Below, piece after piece: positions 1 through 14,132 of a stretch of 64,000 nt of DNA (position 1 is its first letter; each line of letters begins with the position of its first letter). Below the pieces are notes generated by a model, which was given only the letters and a program-made list of their open reading frames with translations, was not told the DNA's origin and searched no databases. The stretch is from Gonatopus flavifemur (lineage: Eukaryota > Arthropoda > Insecta > Hymenoptera > Dryinidae), in the NCBI GenBank assembly GCA_018340375.1, contig JAFFJZ010000001.1, positions 71,912,001 to 71,976,000 on the forward strand, read 5' to 3'. The translations under genes were made by a program, and so were the position numbers.

Positions 1-638
1 CTTGGCATTTCGACCTTTCGAGGTCCCTCTTCTCTTCTAAATGATCTCCCGATACCCTGGAAAAACGCTCCATACGCTTCACTTTGAAATCAATTTAGTT
101 CGATGGAGGGGCCATTCATCAAATCCTACACTTCCCATCTTTCCAGCATGTGTCAATAATAGCTGATCGAATGACCCTCGGCAATTAAAACTGACAAGAA
201 GCCGCGTGTGAGTATATCTAAAACTTCGATGCCGTATGAATAATATTCTATTACCACGAAAGTAAAAGTTACAACAAACTATCACAATCATAAATCATGA
301 GGATGGGACGCTGTGAAACCGGTTTTCTCGAATTTTCTTCGTAATAAACTCGCGTTGAGGCGAATCCCATTGGTGACTCGTGTGGCTCGTTTGAACACAT
401 CACATCCCCTGCTACGTATCTTTGTTACCTAATGCACTCGTTGTACAGCACTTGAGCGGTTAATCGTTCTCGTGCTTTGTATCGTTATCTTCTTCTTAGC
501 GACATACGACGTTGGTGCTTGATCGTTGGATCACCGTGAGGTCGAAGAATAGAGGTGCTACCATGATGATGAGGCGCTCCGAGGTCAAACGGGTTCTTCA
601 TCTTAGAGACTGATGGAAGCTGACGAAGGATCAATTAT

Positions 639-665
639 CGTGCACGTGCACGTGCATGTGCGTGG
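639..665. promoter_or_regulatory. overlapping CACGTG E-box cluster
   Basis: A short run of alternating purine-pyrimidine sequence repeats GTGCAC and contains two overlapping CACGTG palindromes followed by CATGTG. CACGTG is the classical bHLH E-box. The same pattern could simply be a decayed GTGCAC microsatellite, so a regulatory role is inference. Confidence 0.3.
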
Positions 666-3051
666 TTCAGTGACTTTGAAAACCTCTTTAGTCGACACAT
701 CTTGACAGGATATTTTCGATTATTGACACTTTATTGTGTACAGCCTGTTAATGTATCGACTGAAGCTAATGTCTTCTTACATAAATCCATAAGAGGAGAC
801 TCGCAAATATCGTATCCACATCAGGCGAATATCTTCTTGTCTTTCAATATATTCAAATATATGGTATCTCGAATTCATATTATTAGCAATTTTTGGCTTT
901 GCATCATTCCTGATTAGATGTAAAGAGTTTAAGATGTGTACTACCAAGTCGCTGGATTCTAGCCAAACACTTACCACAGATGATCCTCACCAACGACATC
1001 TCATCTATTCAAATTTCATATTCGAGGGCAGAGAGACTGTGCACCGACTAAAGACACCTAAACAAATCATGTTCTTGTAAAACAAGGGTCGAAAACTCTA
1101 TCTCTCTTGTATGTTTCATCCAGCAATAACTTGAATATAGTCTCGTAAAATTACCACCTGTTCCAGTTCTTTCGGTATCACCTGAATTATGGGAACTTCA
1201 TCACATGCTTGAAAATTCAAAAAGATATTTAAGAAAATTTGTACGCCATTTGCAGAGTTTCGTGATAAGAAATCAATCGATGTTCCGGGTAATAGGCGAT
1301 AGAAAGGTCAAAGTTCAATATTCAAGTCGTATTCATGCAGGATATGTACTTACATATAGCTATTATAAAGGGTAAGAAGAAGGCGTGGGAAGTGAATTAC
1401 GACGGTTATAGACAGCCGACGGCTATTTCCATCGTAGCAGGCGATTTAGTGGAATTGGTGGGGGCACTAAGTCTGAACTAATTTGCTTATTAATATTTCA
1501 CAACGCCGATCGCCCTGGGGGTTCGTGATATATCGTCTACCTTCCATATTCACCAGGTGGTATATCATTTTTTTTTTTATTTTTTCATCAGCATTCTTTG
1601 ATTCATACGATTTCTTACACTTATCTTCTCACTATTTATACTCACGTACTGTTATTTTTGCAATCATTCCTCTGTGTAAGGATACACCTTCTTACGATCT
1701 TCACTTCCCTGAGCTAATGGATAATTTCTCGCGATCAGATTATTTCAGTTAATTATTAAATTATTAAAGCTACTTGTAACTTGTGGAACCGTAAACGTAT
1801 AGGAATGATCCACAGGTATCGAAGGACTAAACAATCAACTCTCGAATGTTTGAAGTTTTGACATTTAAGGTGATACCAGCGACCCCTGAAGATGCAACCA
1901 GAACCATTGGTTAGAACAGGACACAACCAAAACTATTCCGAGAAATTACTCGAAAACAAAGAAATGAAATCGAAATATCGCTCTGTACAGACCTTCTTCG
2001 ATCAATAAAGGTGTTCCGTGCAGAGCGATATTTACCTGTTCTTGCTTTATTTCCTAATATTTTGTCAGAAAAAATTGGGTTCGGGTTGCATCGTCAGGAG
2101 CCACTGGTATCCCTTTAAAAGGAGGAAATTCAGAGCTAACAAAATATTGAGGATGTGGATTTGGAATCGTTCTGTCATTGTTGGATAAAATAATGTACAT
2201 TATTATTGAGTGTAGAATTTGCGTATACCAAACGAAATTCTTCTCACAGAATGACCACTGGTCTGAACTATACACGTATAAGGCGAGCTCTCTTATTAAT
2301 ATATCTCGTATATACCACGCTACATACTGTAAGAACACGAAATTTCGAGGCTAACATTACAAGATATATGATACGAATGTCTTTTTCGAGTAAAGAAATT
2401 AGCATTATAGTGGACGAGAACGAATAAATCCTCGTTATACGTACAACGCGTCCTTGTTTTTGTATGAGTATTTAATTAATAGCTTGTAATATAGTGTCTA
2501 CACGTGTACTTTTTTCCTTTCATGTACGCATAAAAACATACGAACACATTCGGGCATAAATATGAATGTTATGAGTGGATTCAACACTGAATAAATACAA
2601 TTAATTTTCGTACTTGACAGGTGTCTTCTTTCTTTCTTTCAGAGATGTGTCTTGTTACGTATAGATTGTAAGGCGAAGGCACGCGTACCTGTCTACGAAA
2701 GGTTCACTAAAGTTCATTACTAGACTTATCTTAGCACCTCGATCAATATTCTTCAACTTTCTAAACGAATCAACATATTTGCCAGCCCTGACGAATCTAT
2801 TTTACCAATAATCGCAATGTTTCATCGCTTACATAATTTTTCTGAGCTTTTTCTTCGCGTGATTGAATAACATAGCCGCTACCGAATGATATCAATCACA
2901 GGAGAATAAAAAAAAAACACCAACTAAAAACACCTTGTCTTTTCTCTGAAATATCATGTAAAGGCTTTTCATCTGCTCGTTGACACGATTATATTTCGGA
3001 GAACAATTTTCAATTTTGTCAAAGAAGTCATTAACCTCCTCTTCTCTCACG

Positions 3052-3075
3052 GAGAAGAAGAAGAAGAAGAAGAAG
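3052..3075. repeat. (GAA)n microsatellite
   Basis: About eight uninterrupted GAA/AGA units in non-coding DNA, continuing into GGGAGGAG. Confidence 0.9.
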
Positions 3076-5853
3076 GGAGGAGTATTAAAGTATTCTCAAA
3101 ATTAGATCTCGTGTATTTGGATTTATATAAAAATAGGAATGAGTGATTTCAGACTGAGCTTGTCACTGTACTTTCCCATTGAATCGAATCCTCGGAAACG
3201 AGCCGACAGTTTTCTTCAGAGAAATCATGCTCTTCGAAGATGTGAACGAGCAAAGAAAATACGTGTTTGATAAAAAAAAATTATCTTCTAAAATTCATGA
3301 ATAATGGGATCGAGAAGTAGAGTCATTTCCAACGAAATGTAGCGTGGATCGTGGAACGAATCAACGAGTGCAACTCGTGGCTTCCGGAAAGTTCTTTCAC
3401 AGTTCCTCATCTTTTCACCCTCTTCATCGGAATAAAGCTGTAGAACATAGAAGGACGACGCGCGCCAGTTAACGTGCCATTTCACGTCACATCAAAGCTT
3501 CGCCACATTGTTGGCAAGTACCCGACACGACACACACAGTCGTTCAACCCTCGTCTCGTATTTAGTAGACTCTGTGAAAGAAAGATCATCTGCGGCTTGC
3601 AGAGGACCTGCTGAAAAAATAATGTTCATCTCTCTCATGCAGAAACAAAGTCTTCATCTAAGAATTGTTGTTGTATGCATTTATTCATGCTTCTAGGATT
3701 ATTCAACTAGCTGCAAAGTTGATCTTCCGTATGTGAATTCCTTATCAATTTTTGAGAATTTAATTTAATCTCAAGTTTTTATGATTCCACAACCATAGAG
3801 AATATGCAAAGAAACGAGATCACTTTGGAAATAGCAATTATGAAGATAAATACTTTATTTTAATTGAATTTCTTCCATCCTTCCGACGAAATATAAGAGA
3901 TATTGGGACGACAAAGTGAGAGAGGAGAAGTTTACGATGCTTCGTTGAATGAAAAAAATTCAATAAACCGATGCACATCGGTGCAATAATAAATACAATG
4001 TCGAAGATGAAGGGCAATTCTCTTAAATCGTCACGTAAAATACAACAGTGATATTTATAGGATTGCCTTCGACTGATCACCAGTACAAACAACGAATAAG
4101 ACAAGAAATAACTGTTCACGAAAGGAATTATTTGTAGATGTTTTATTACTCGTGATATTATTTGAAGTTTTTATTGTCGTCTTGAAAGCGCGGCAGTGGT
4201 CCCTATGACCACCCAGGTAGCCGTCTATGAATCTCGATGGAAGGAGATGAACAACAGAAGACAAAGAAAAAGAGAAAAATGACAGAAGTCAAGAGATAGA
4301 ATCATTCGGAGACAGCATCCACGTGCCACGCCCTCACTCCAATCAATGGTTTATCTTCTTATGGACTTTGTATCAGAATTTCAAAGGTGACATGGATATT
4401 TACTTGGAAATTTTGTGATAATCAAAGAGAGAAGGAAAATATTTCATGTTCAATATTCATTGATTCGTTTAGAAACCATTCAATTATGTTCTATGTTGTA
4501 TGATTTATTTCAATGTGTGTGTGTTTTCATCCTTGATGAATGAAACAAACAAACATATAGAAGAATTCGACTATATGCCACTCCTTCGACGTTCGATACT
4601 CGAATTCATATCCAAGATTTTGTCCCCCTTTTCTATTCTTTTATCGTTTTTAACTGCTTATGTTTTGTTTTGAGCTTCACCGGAGTGGAATTGTAGGAGA
4701 AAAAGGTACAAAAGGATTCCCAATGCAAATAATTCCACACGAAGAAAAAAAAGGAGGTATATCCTTCCCTAAGAAGCAACAAGTGGATATAGGGATGTTC
4801 CCATTGCATGCCTCTTTCCTGTTCCGTATCAAGAGATTTCAATGCCACGATAAGCTGTGTGTATGTGATACAAGTGATACAGAGAATAGAAAAAACACTT
4901 TTGAAAATTCTGAGGATTCTTCTCCTTGTCTACCGATAAGTGGTATAAAATTACAAAGTTTCCAAACAATTTAAACGGGATGATCATGGTGTACGAGAAG
5001 GAATGATGTCTTGTGCATTATAAATACGGTGTATTCCTCCTGACTGTAAACTAGCTTGAGGCTGTAAACTTCATCCATGCCGACTGATCGTAAATTACAC
5101 CAATATTTCCGCGAAATTCTAACAAGATTATAAACCAGATTGTAACACTCTTCTTCTTTGGTCATGGCTCAACCAGTTGGTTGTTCCTCCCCTTTATTCT
5201 CCACGTTGGGATTCTTATTAAGCGGCAGTGGTGATGTGGCGTATGTACATATATTCCCCCGTAGTATCGTATCGTCGCGTGTATGGTAGTATGAGTTGAA
5301 AGGGAAGAATCGAAGGGTGAAGAGATGGAAGGGAATGGAAGAAAGAAGGGAGAGAAAAGATCTATTTATAATGTGTTTGCGCATCTTTGCCGTGCCTAGA
5401 CGTCGTTGCAAGCAGTAAATGTCGCGTGTATTTCATATGAAACTCCACCCCCTCACCCAGCCATTCTCGCAATGCCAATCTTTCTGCTTTTCGTTCCTTT
5501 GCCTTGTTTCGCCTCGTGATAATACGCCAACAAGCCTGACTGACAAAGTCTAAGCGGCAAGGGAGACTTTTGTATCTCGTTTTTCCTCCCTCGCTTTCTT
5601 TTCCTTCGTCACACGAGTGAATTGAAATCTATAAAATATATGCATGCTTTGATAAATTCTTTCTCATTTACATTAACGAACTATGAACTTCGAGGTTATA
5701 TCTTTTCTCAATAATCCCAAAAGTGAATCCACCTGCTCTGAAATTTCTATCGGTAAATTTGAAATCGATACGTTATTCGAATAACTCCAGAGATTTTTGC
5801 ACCTGCATGAATGTGTATGTGTATATTGATGTCATATGTCCGTGGATATACGT

Positions 5854-5869
5854 TTGTGTGTGTGTGTGT
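5854..5869. repeat. (TG)n microsatellite
   Basis: A short TG dinucleotide run inside a GC-richer island. Confidence 0.85.
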
Positions 5870-6714
5870 ACGAAGACGATCGACCAGCTTGGCACTCCCC
5901 GCGCGCTGTATCCGCCCATCAAACCAGTTGGTAGCGGGGGTAATTGGTATATGAAACAAAATGTTGCATTTTATGGCTTATTGCGACGGGTTGAAGAGGT
6001 GCGCGGGTAGACGGGGGTGTGCCCAATCTAATAACGATCGGTTATGTCGGAGGCCTTTATTAACCCACGCGTACACAGATGTATGTCAGGCACAAATATA
6101 TACGTACACGTACAACGCTCCTATACGTGTATCCATACTTATGACACGACGCGGAAAGGCAAGTTGGGCCGTGTATCGGCTTTGAAGGGGTTTCAGACGC
6201 GCGAAATGACTTTTCCCAGAATCTCGCGTGACGGCTCTAGAATAATCTACCAACGTAACATATTCCATACGTGAGAATTATTCTTGTTTTTTCTATGTAA
6301 TTTTTATACGTAGTACACTGGATTTTTGTGGAGATACTTGATGGATTGGAATATAAAATTCTACCTACTTTTATTGAATATTACATGTATGTGTATGTAT
6401 ATATTACACGTTAGTGGTTATTATTTCATATGTGATATCGATCTGACGTGAAAAAGAAACCTTCCTTCCATGCAATTAACCTAGAATTCCTTCAATATTA
6501 CGTTACATATAAGGGATAATAATTCATTTTCAGACCTTTATACTTCAAAATGTATATGGATTATTTCAAAAATTTATAGATTAGGATTATGATTCATTTC
6601 TTTCAAAGAAGGCTGTATGTACTGATTGTCAAAGTAAAGTATCTAATCAATCATTATTCATAAAGATTGTATCTTCGATGAGATACAAATCAATCTCCTT
6701 CTCAGAGAAAGAGC

Positions 6715-6915
6715 TGCAGGAGCTATTTTTTAGTTGCCATAGCTACTCACTTACTTAGCGGGAGCAGGAAGAAATGTAGCTACCGTAGCGAAAATTCAAC
6801 AGCTACCATAAAGTATTTGATTATATCCAAATATCAACCACAAAACCCGTGCAATTACAGCTATGATTTCCTGCTGCGGTAGCTAAAAAATAGCTACATC
6901 AGTGAGAAAAAGGTG
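6715..6915. mobile_element. MITE-like foldback with AGCTATTTTTTAG ends
   Basis: The left part carries GAGCTATTTTTTAGTTGCCA and the right part, read on the opposite strand, carries TAGCTATTTTTTAGCTACCG, so the two are inverted copies about 150 bases apart. A diverged half copy with the same AGCTGCC-AGCTACT-ACTAAGCGG order lies at 22074-22150. No coding capacity is seen. Exact ends are uncertain. Confidence 0.6.
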
Positions 6916-8042
6916 CTAAAAAAGTGAGTAGTTGTCACACACTGTCAGAAATATCTGGAAGTTTTTTTTCAATTACGTACGTGAAATCAGGTTCATATAC
7001 TTTCTGCATTAAATTTATTGTTTACAAAAACATGAAAAGACTGTAGATTATGCCATAGTTTACATTAAATTTCATGTGAAATGTGCATGAAACTGAATTC
7101 ATATACGTATTTGAAAAAAACTTCCAGTAAAAGCATTAAAATGAATGCAGAAATTTTTAACAGTGCAGCTATTCCCTTTCTTTCCGTGTGGAACTGACAG
7201 TGAGGTATAGAAGATATATTCATTATTCCGGATGTTTTGATGAAAATTTGCACATTTTATGCACTGTAAGTTGAAAGTGGTATTGCACTGGAAGAGATCC
7301 ATCATCTAACATATTTAAACATCATTCCAAGTTTACTGTCTGACCACAACTGCAATATTTCTACTTCAAACATATGTCACTTATTGGTTAATTTTCTTTA
7401 AATAAGAAAAAATATCCCTAAATTTGTAGAAAAATCAGGAATTGATGTGTACTGGTAACGCTACATATAAATTTTTTTGAATCCATCACACTCCCCTCTC
7501 CAGCTCTCAAAATTGATAATAAATTTCTTTATCGTGCTTTACACGGAGAACATAATTCAATCCACGATGGAAAATAGTATGATCTATCTCAATACTATTC
7601 GTTTTCTGGGTAAAACAATCAAAAGTCAAGTCAAATAACGTGGAACACAAGTCTTCTCATTGTTAAGGGAATTGTTAAGAGACAGAAGATTACCAAGAAC
7701 TGCGATTTAAAATTGAAAAAGTTGAAAACCTCCTTCATGGTTGGAATTCAGCTTTCAAATGAGAATGAGAAGGAAAATCCCCCTGATATTTTCAACGCTC
7801 GAACGTTACATGACGCTTGATGAGTACATAACGCCTTTTCGTATCTACCTAAACTCATACACAAGTAAAAGCAAGGAGGGAACGATTACTTTAGCTCGTT
7901 GAAGGACCAAGAAGCATGTAACAATGAACAGCAGTGGCGCTGTCGAACAGTGTATCGTTATTGTTGTTGCTCGATACTCATACAACTAACACACGAAACC
8001 TATGGCGCGAGCAGCACACGGCGGTGGCAAGACGGCGTCGTC

Positions 8043-8059
8043 GGCGGCCATTATAAAAA
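8043..8059 (+). promoter_or_regulatory. possible core promoter with GGCCAT next to TATAAAAA
   Basis: A GC-rich stretch (GCGGTGGC, ACGGCGTCGTCGGCGGCC) runs straight into TATAAAAA at 8052-8059. ATTGG, the reverse of CCAAT, follows near 8073. This is promoter-like for an otherwise AT-rich intron, but no downstream coding exon with a start could be tied to it. An alternative retn promoter or a non-coding transcript is possible. Confidence 0.25.
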
Positions 8060-9095
8060 TAACTGCTGATTGGACGCCCTACCAAGAAAAGTCGTAATCG
8101 CATCCTGAAATGCCTCTCCTCGCTCTTTGTACAGTATTTCCTTCTTTCTCTTCTTCTCCCCGTGAACACTCCTCGTTCACTCATCTTCTCTACGACTGGC
8201 AAGTTTCTCCGTGGCAAACAATGAGACATCTCCACCCTTTTATTCTCAGCATTTACCGGGTATACCATTTTTATTACATCCTCCTCTTCACAGACGGTGG
8301 AAGAACAAAACAACGGTATTCTTCATTATGGTTTAATATATACTGGTTGGTGACAATCACGTGAACCGATTGCTCCTTCATCTTCAACATATTATACCTC
8401 GAAACAACTGAAAACGCACTTGCTTCGACGACTCGAATCGTACATCCGTCTTGTATTGTAATTTAACTTTTATTAACCATACATAATTCTCTAATGAATT
8501 GCGTAGAAGTTTATGGAATGTACTATGAACGTCTAAGCTCGATTTCTAGTAATGAAATTTGGCATTGATAGTGTTCGATAAAACAGATCTGTAAAAAGCA
8601 CGACAGACGGAATTTATTTTCCATGCAAAAACAATCCCTGAAAAACTCATGAGCGATCTTCGAAAGTTCATATAACAACAGGTACCTATATACTACTATT
8701 GGAAAGAATTATTTATGAAGTTTTCATGAACCAATCGTACCGTCTGAAACCTAACGTTTGCGTTTTATGAAATATATAGTACCCCATTTGTTTTAGCTGC
8801 TATACTCTCGGTTTACGAAAGGTACAGCCACTTGTTCTACTCTCCTGCGAGAACAAGAAGAAGACAAAGAGCAAAGAGGGAAAAAAACAAAACATCGTAC
8901 TCCGCCCTTAGCGCATGGAGATATTTTTAATCGCTCGGTATTTTATTCTTCCATATTTTGCGCGTGTTCATAGCGGTGATTCTTCATCATAAAATCCTTA
9001 CATCCTTTACATGCGGTTACAATACGAGCGAGGGCAAGGGAGAATAATAAAGAGGATGAAACAAAGAGAGATGTCCGAGAACGATGGGTGGATCG

Positions 9096-9106
9096 GCCGC
9101 CATTTT
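9096..9106 (+). promoter_or_regulatory. PHO/YY1 consensus site in a GC-rich island
   Basis: GCCGCCATTTT matches the YY1/Pleiohomeotic consensus GCNGCCATNTT at every position. Further CCGCCAT cores lie on the - strand near 9475 and on the + strand near 20250. GAGAG motifs lie near 9065 and GAGAATAATAAAGAGG near 9040. The surrounding 8.9-9.6 kb is visibly richer in CpG than the rest. Confidence 0.35.
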
Positions 9107-11337
9107 GTGCGCGAGAGTGCACTCTTGCTTTTATCGTTCACTCGCGCCCTACATTATATATACATGCATTTATATGTGTATGGGAGTTTATATATACGTG
9201 TATGGTACAACGAGGGAGAAGAGAAGCGGCTACGACGACGATGACGACGAGCATTTGTACCCGGTTGTATAGACCAAGGGGAGCTGTTGCTCGCTCGCGT
9301 ATATATCAACAATAATTGCAGGGCCAATAATAAACCTGGAGGGGCCAGAGTACACGCTCGATAGCCCGAAATTGCTGGTTCCCCTACTCGTTGCGCGTCG
9401 TTTTATTGCTCCTTCTCTTCTCTCTCTCCCTGGTAGAAATGGCGGGTACCAAGTCCGCACCCTTCGTCGACCTCGATGGCGGATAAACGATCTAACTCTA
9501 CCTACTTGCGGCAGTGAAGTTAACGTGAACGTTGTTGGCGACGCGACGTCGACGTCGCAAAGAAATCGTTCGTCAGCTCGTAAAGATTCTAACTTACACT
9601 CGAATGTACATGTGTATGGATGTTGTAACGTGTTTGATGATCGGTATTTTCACTTGTACACGATGAAATCATTTTGAAGAAACAAGGGAAGGATAAAAAT
9701 CTGCACTGTTTGGGAATTCTCGTTTTTGAATGAAGATGCCCTATGTACAATGACACAGTTTACAAAATCTGATTTAGACTCACCCAGTTTATAGATTACC
9801 ACGGAAATCAGCACAATTCGTGAACTTCGACGGTGATGAGCACGATTTGTAGCTCTCTTACGAAAAGTGGGACAGCTCATGTTTCCCAACGTGTATCAAT
9901 ATTGCGTGCTATTCTTCGTAAGATGCCTTCAACGGTGCTAATTTTCGTGAGAACTTGAGTTGTGTCACTTTTTGTAAAAAGCAGCGATATGAAATGAGTA
10001 CAGCAATGGTGGATATTCCATTATTGAAATCAAACAGCTGAGCTCTCTTTTTTCAGTTTATTGACATTTGAAACTAATATTCGAATAACTCGAATTATTC
10101 ACGATCATACATTGAGAGAAATTTCGAGTTGAATTTGGTGCTTCGTCACCGATGGACAATCAAATTCACAATATTCCATGGTAAATTCCATCGGAAAGTG
10201 AGTATGTACCTCCATTTCGATAATCCTTCAGTAAATTAAATTCTAAATTTCTCCCCACTGAGAAAAGAGTTTGTTTTTGACAAAGAACACTGGTGAATTA
10301 TAAACAAACCGTCTTTGGGTCAAACATTATTTGATTAAAATAAATTTAGAATATATTTTTCTCAGTTTAGGAATGGAAGATTGTCAATAAAATTGTGTGA
10401 TTTTTTTGATCAAACATGATACAAATTTAGTTTTCCAATACTGTTAAAGTACCATTCATTGAATTGAACATTCATTTCAGCTTTTGAAAGAAAAGAAAGG
10501 TTCTTCTTGAACATGAGAAGTTAGAATTATGTGAGGAAACTATGACAAATTTCTCTTATCAGTGATTATAAAATGGAGAAGAGATATGAGCTTAATATTG
10601 ATTGGAAGAATATGACAGTGCATAAAAGTTTATAGAGTAAAATCATTTTTCAAATCTACCGCTGATAATTGATAAGAGCATGTTGCGTAAATTCGCGGAT
10701 ACATAATGAATCAAATGAGGTAATGAAATAGATATTATATTGATATTCATATTGCCAAGTACGTAAAGGAACTTAACTAATGTCTCAACTTCAATGTTCT
10801 TGGTATTGTTTGACCGATGAACAATTCTTTGATATCTTACGTTTTGAATAAATTTACATGCGAAGTCATTATGTGTGGAGAATCAATATTGAAAATTGTT
10901 CATGAGGTTTTTTTACGATGGGAAGAACGTCAATTTTATCGATTCACATCAATGTTTGAAATGAAAATGGAAATTTCAATAATTTAGTGAATAATTAGAT
11001 GGTGACGACGGGCAATGGCTTGGGTCAAGCATGGCAGGCAAGCGTAGACGATCTGTATTGAATCAATGTTGATTAATAGCAGGGGTCTCGTCGACACCAC
11101 GAAATGAATTTTTTTAGAATGAGTATTCGCGCAAGTTTGTGCGAGCATTGATTTGGCTTGTATCATTTTCACGGGAGGTGTCAAAACTGAAGCTCGTTCT
11201 CTGCTGGAACGATTGTATGATTTCAAGCCTCAATTCAACATCCTTCCAAGGCTCCGCCAATGTTCGTCAGAGCTGGGTCGGTCTTGTGTGATGTTAACAA
11301 AGGAGCGCTTCGGGACTTCAAATCAAAAATTTCATAA

Positions 11338-11598
11338 CCCTAGTAGAAATTTGATCAGGCGTTCCCTATTTTTATATAAGGTCCTGACCAGGTTAGAATC
11401 CGGAAACCGTGAATAAGGAAAATCTTATTAGGCCCTTACAAGGCATTTATCTGATTTTCCTAATAGGATTCAAATAGGGTTGCAACGCAGGGGTACAATA
11501 GGGTTCGGATTAGACTTCCATAAAATCGAGCGAAATAGGGAAAACCGTAACGAAACCTGATGAAACCTGGTATTTTTTCATCCAAAATTTCTACTAGG
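11338..11598. mobile_element. MITE with CCCTAGTAGAAAT ends, copy 1
   Basis: The left end reads CCCTAGTAGAAATTTG and the right end AAAATTTCTACTAGG, an inverted pair. The interior repeats short AGGTCCTGACC / CCTGATGAAACC palindromes and CTAATAGGATTC-type motifs. It shares its ends and internal vocabulary with the longer element at 14133-14795. A small open frame at 11153-11416 runs across its border and is not a gene. Confidence 0.75.
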
Positions 11599-13105
11599 CA
11601 ATGTATAACGAAGTAGTACTATTCATAAGATGTTAGAACTACTGGATTTACGTTTAGAAACTTAATTTTTCTCATTCACTTCACTTTTGCTGTAATTTAT
11701 ACTATAATACAAACAATAAACTTGTGAAATTTACAATTTGAAGCCTCGTAGCACACGATTCTTGTGCCGTGTATAGAGAAATCAAAAATTTTCCTCTTTT
11801 TTTGTCAGCTTATAAGACTTGGCGTTCGATGATTTTTGGCTTGTTATTGACAACTTTATCAGCTTGTACTCTTTCCATGTGTCAACCAGGAGCCTTGTTT
11901 TCAACCTTACAGCAAGGTTGAAGTGTATATACGCCACTAAAAGTGGTGTAAACAGAAATTCTGGAAATCAAGCATTCATATCAAAAGGATGGAAGGATTG
12001 TCCTGCTTGAATGATCTACCACCAAGATTACCTATGATATGGAATCTAATTTGGTTTTAACATTGTTAATATTCATCTTCCAATGAGTAAACCCCTCGAA
12101 ATATCTCTGGAATGCCTGAGAATCTACCGATGATCTGCCGTTTATGAAGTTTTGAATGAAATATCTCTGAATGATTGTATTCATCAATTTTGAAACCTTA
12201 AAAAGAACTGAAAGTATAGCAATCTTCGAGACGTTATGGGGACGTGTTTGAATAAAATAGATGAACAACGAATGATAAAACTAAAAAATTTCCAATCTAA
12301 TTTTTTTCCTAATATTTACATTCGTTTGGATTTGATTCATCTAACACTAAATTCATTCTATAAAGATGAGGTGGTACATATGTGCATCCATATCATCCAA
12401 CCGAATACAGTTGAAAGCTCGTAAAGCCACTTTACGTTTACGTAGTTTACTCCTAAGAGTGATATTTTCTTGCGAGGGCGCGCGAACGGACGAGTATTCC
12501 CCTTGTTAACACCCCGTTAACGCGGAATACCCAGAAAACCATAAAATTTGATCGCTTGAAACTAACCTGTACAAAAATTTCTCCAGTTTATATACGTTTC
12601 ATGCTCTGATCGTAAGTGATGAATTTTGTAAGTATGTTCACTCCTCGGTAGAAATTGATCCACTGGTACCAGACTTGGCTAGCTACTGACCAATTGGTTC
12701 GGCTAATCACTGGTTAGAAAAGCGTTACACCACTCAGATCAATAATGCTTGGCAATCATAACACTCCCTATGGAATACAGGTATTTTAACAATTATTGAT
12801 CGAATGTAGAAAAAAATGTATAAAGACACAGTAGCCCGACTGAAAATTATGCACAGTAAAAAGTAAAACTTACTTCCATTATGAAAATTAGTTCATTTCA
12901 AGATGCAGTCAAAATTAGCTGATATCAAAAAAGACTGAATTTCAGTCAAGTTTTCGGAGAAGCTGCAGCCACACTCAGTCCGACTTTTCACATTGTGTTT
13001 CATTCGATATTTCACGGAAATCTAACGAGGATAAACAAAATCAGGCACATATCTCCAAGTGAACATATTTTCAATATTTTATATATAATTTATATACTCC
13101 AACAT

Positions 13106-13380
13106 GTACTCTCTCAAATTTTTAGAGTGAGATTTCATTCTTTAGCCAGCCAAATGTGAGCCTGTCAAAATTTTGAGTGAAATTTCCACTCTTTTAGAGT
13201 GATATTCTAAGGCTTGAGGTTAGAAACTCACAGCCATTCAAATTTTAGAGTCAATTTTTCACTCTGAAAGAATGAGGGTTCACTCGAAACGAGTGAAAAT
13301 CCCACTCGAAGCGGACTGGCTTACTTCTGAGACTTAGTGGAGTGGAACACGTGATTTTTCACTCTCTCAGATTTAGAGTT
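13106..13380. repeat. array of ACTCT/AGAGT palindromes
   Basis: The motif pair TTTCACTC / GAGTGAAA and its variants (AGAGTGA, TCACTCT) occurs at least ten times in alternating orientation in 275 bases. Both edges are small palindromes of the form ACTCTCT...AGAGT. This resembles the subterminal repeats of a decayed DNA element, but no flanking duplication was recognised. Confidence 0.55.
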
Positions 13381-14132
13381 TACATAGGATGGGGATGGGC
13401 CCCATCTTGTCAATATAAGCCCAAAACTGGGCCAGAGTGGGGCCAGCGTGCGTTAGAATTCATACACGCTAGGTTAATATACTTTACATATAAGTTATAT
13501 ATAATTTTGAGGAGCGTTCCACTCGGGCAGTGATGATAATTCATTGCATTTAAATCAAGACGGTTTTCGTCCTTTTAATTGAGCTTTGGCCTGATTTTGT
13601 TCAGAATGTTGAGTAAAATGAGACCCCAAAGAGATGTTCATTGAAGGAGAAATTGAAGAATATATATCATTCAAGTTTGATTTCATTCAACATTCAGGAC
13701 AAAATTAATCTAAAATTCAAATAGAGGAAAACAAACCGTTCAAATTTTTTGACTCGGGTTATTTTCACGGGTTTTAGTATTTTCCTCGGAAAAGCTCTGG
13801 AAATTTTGCACCAACTTTGACGCTGCCGAATGAATTCCACACTTGAAAAAAAAAGGCATATTGAAAATCCGAACTCACCTCCAATTTAAAACGTCTCATG
13901 AAAACACCGAAAATAAATTAGAAATGCATTTATGAAAGTAGAATTCATCATGAATTCATTCCTCAAAGTGATCTTTCATCATGTGCAGCATGTTTCAGTA
14001 TCAAATCAGCCCTGCTAACATCAAATAATGAGGATGCAAGTTAAAATTCATTCTGAATATACTCAATTTCATCTAATCCACATTATCGTCAATAAGGTTA
14101 CCCTGAATATTCCTCGCTTCACCAAGAACTGA

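Noticed and set aside
9011..9677. several overlapping frames of 60-100 codons in the 9-kb GC island
   Set aside because: Frames on both strands overlap, with low-complexity Arg/Asp runs from a GACGAC repeat and no recognisable domain. They are better explained by GC content reducing stop codons.
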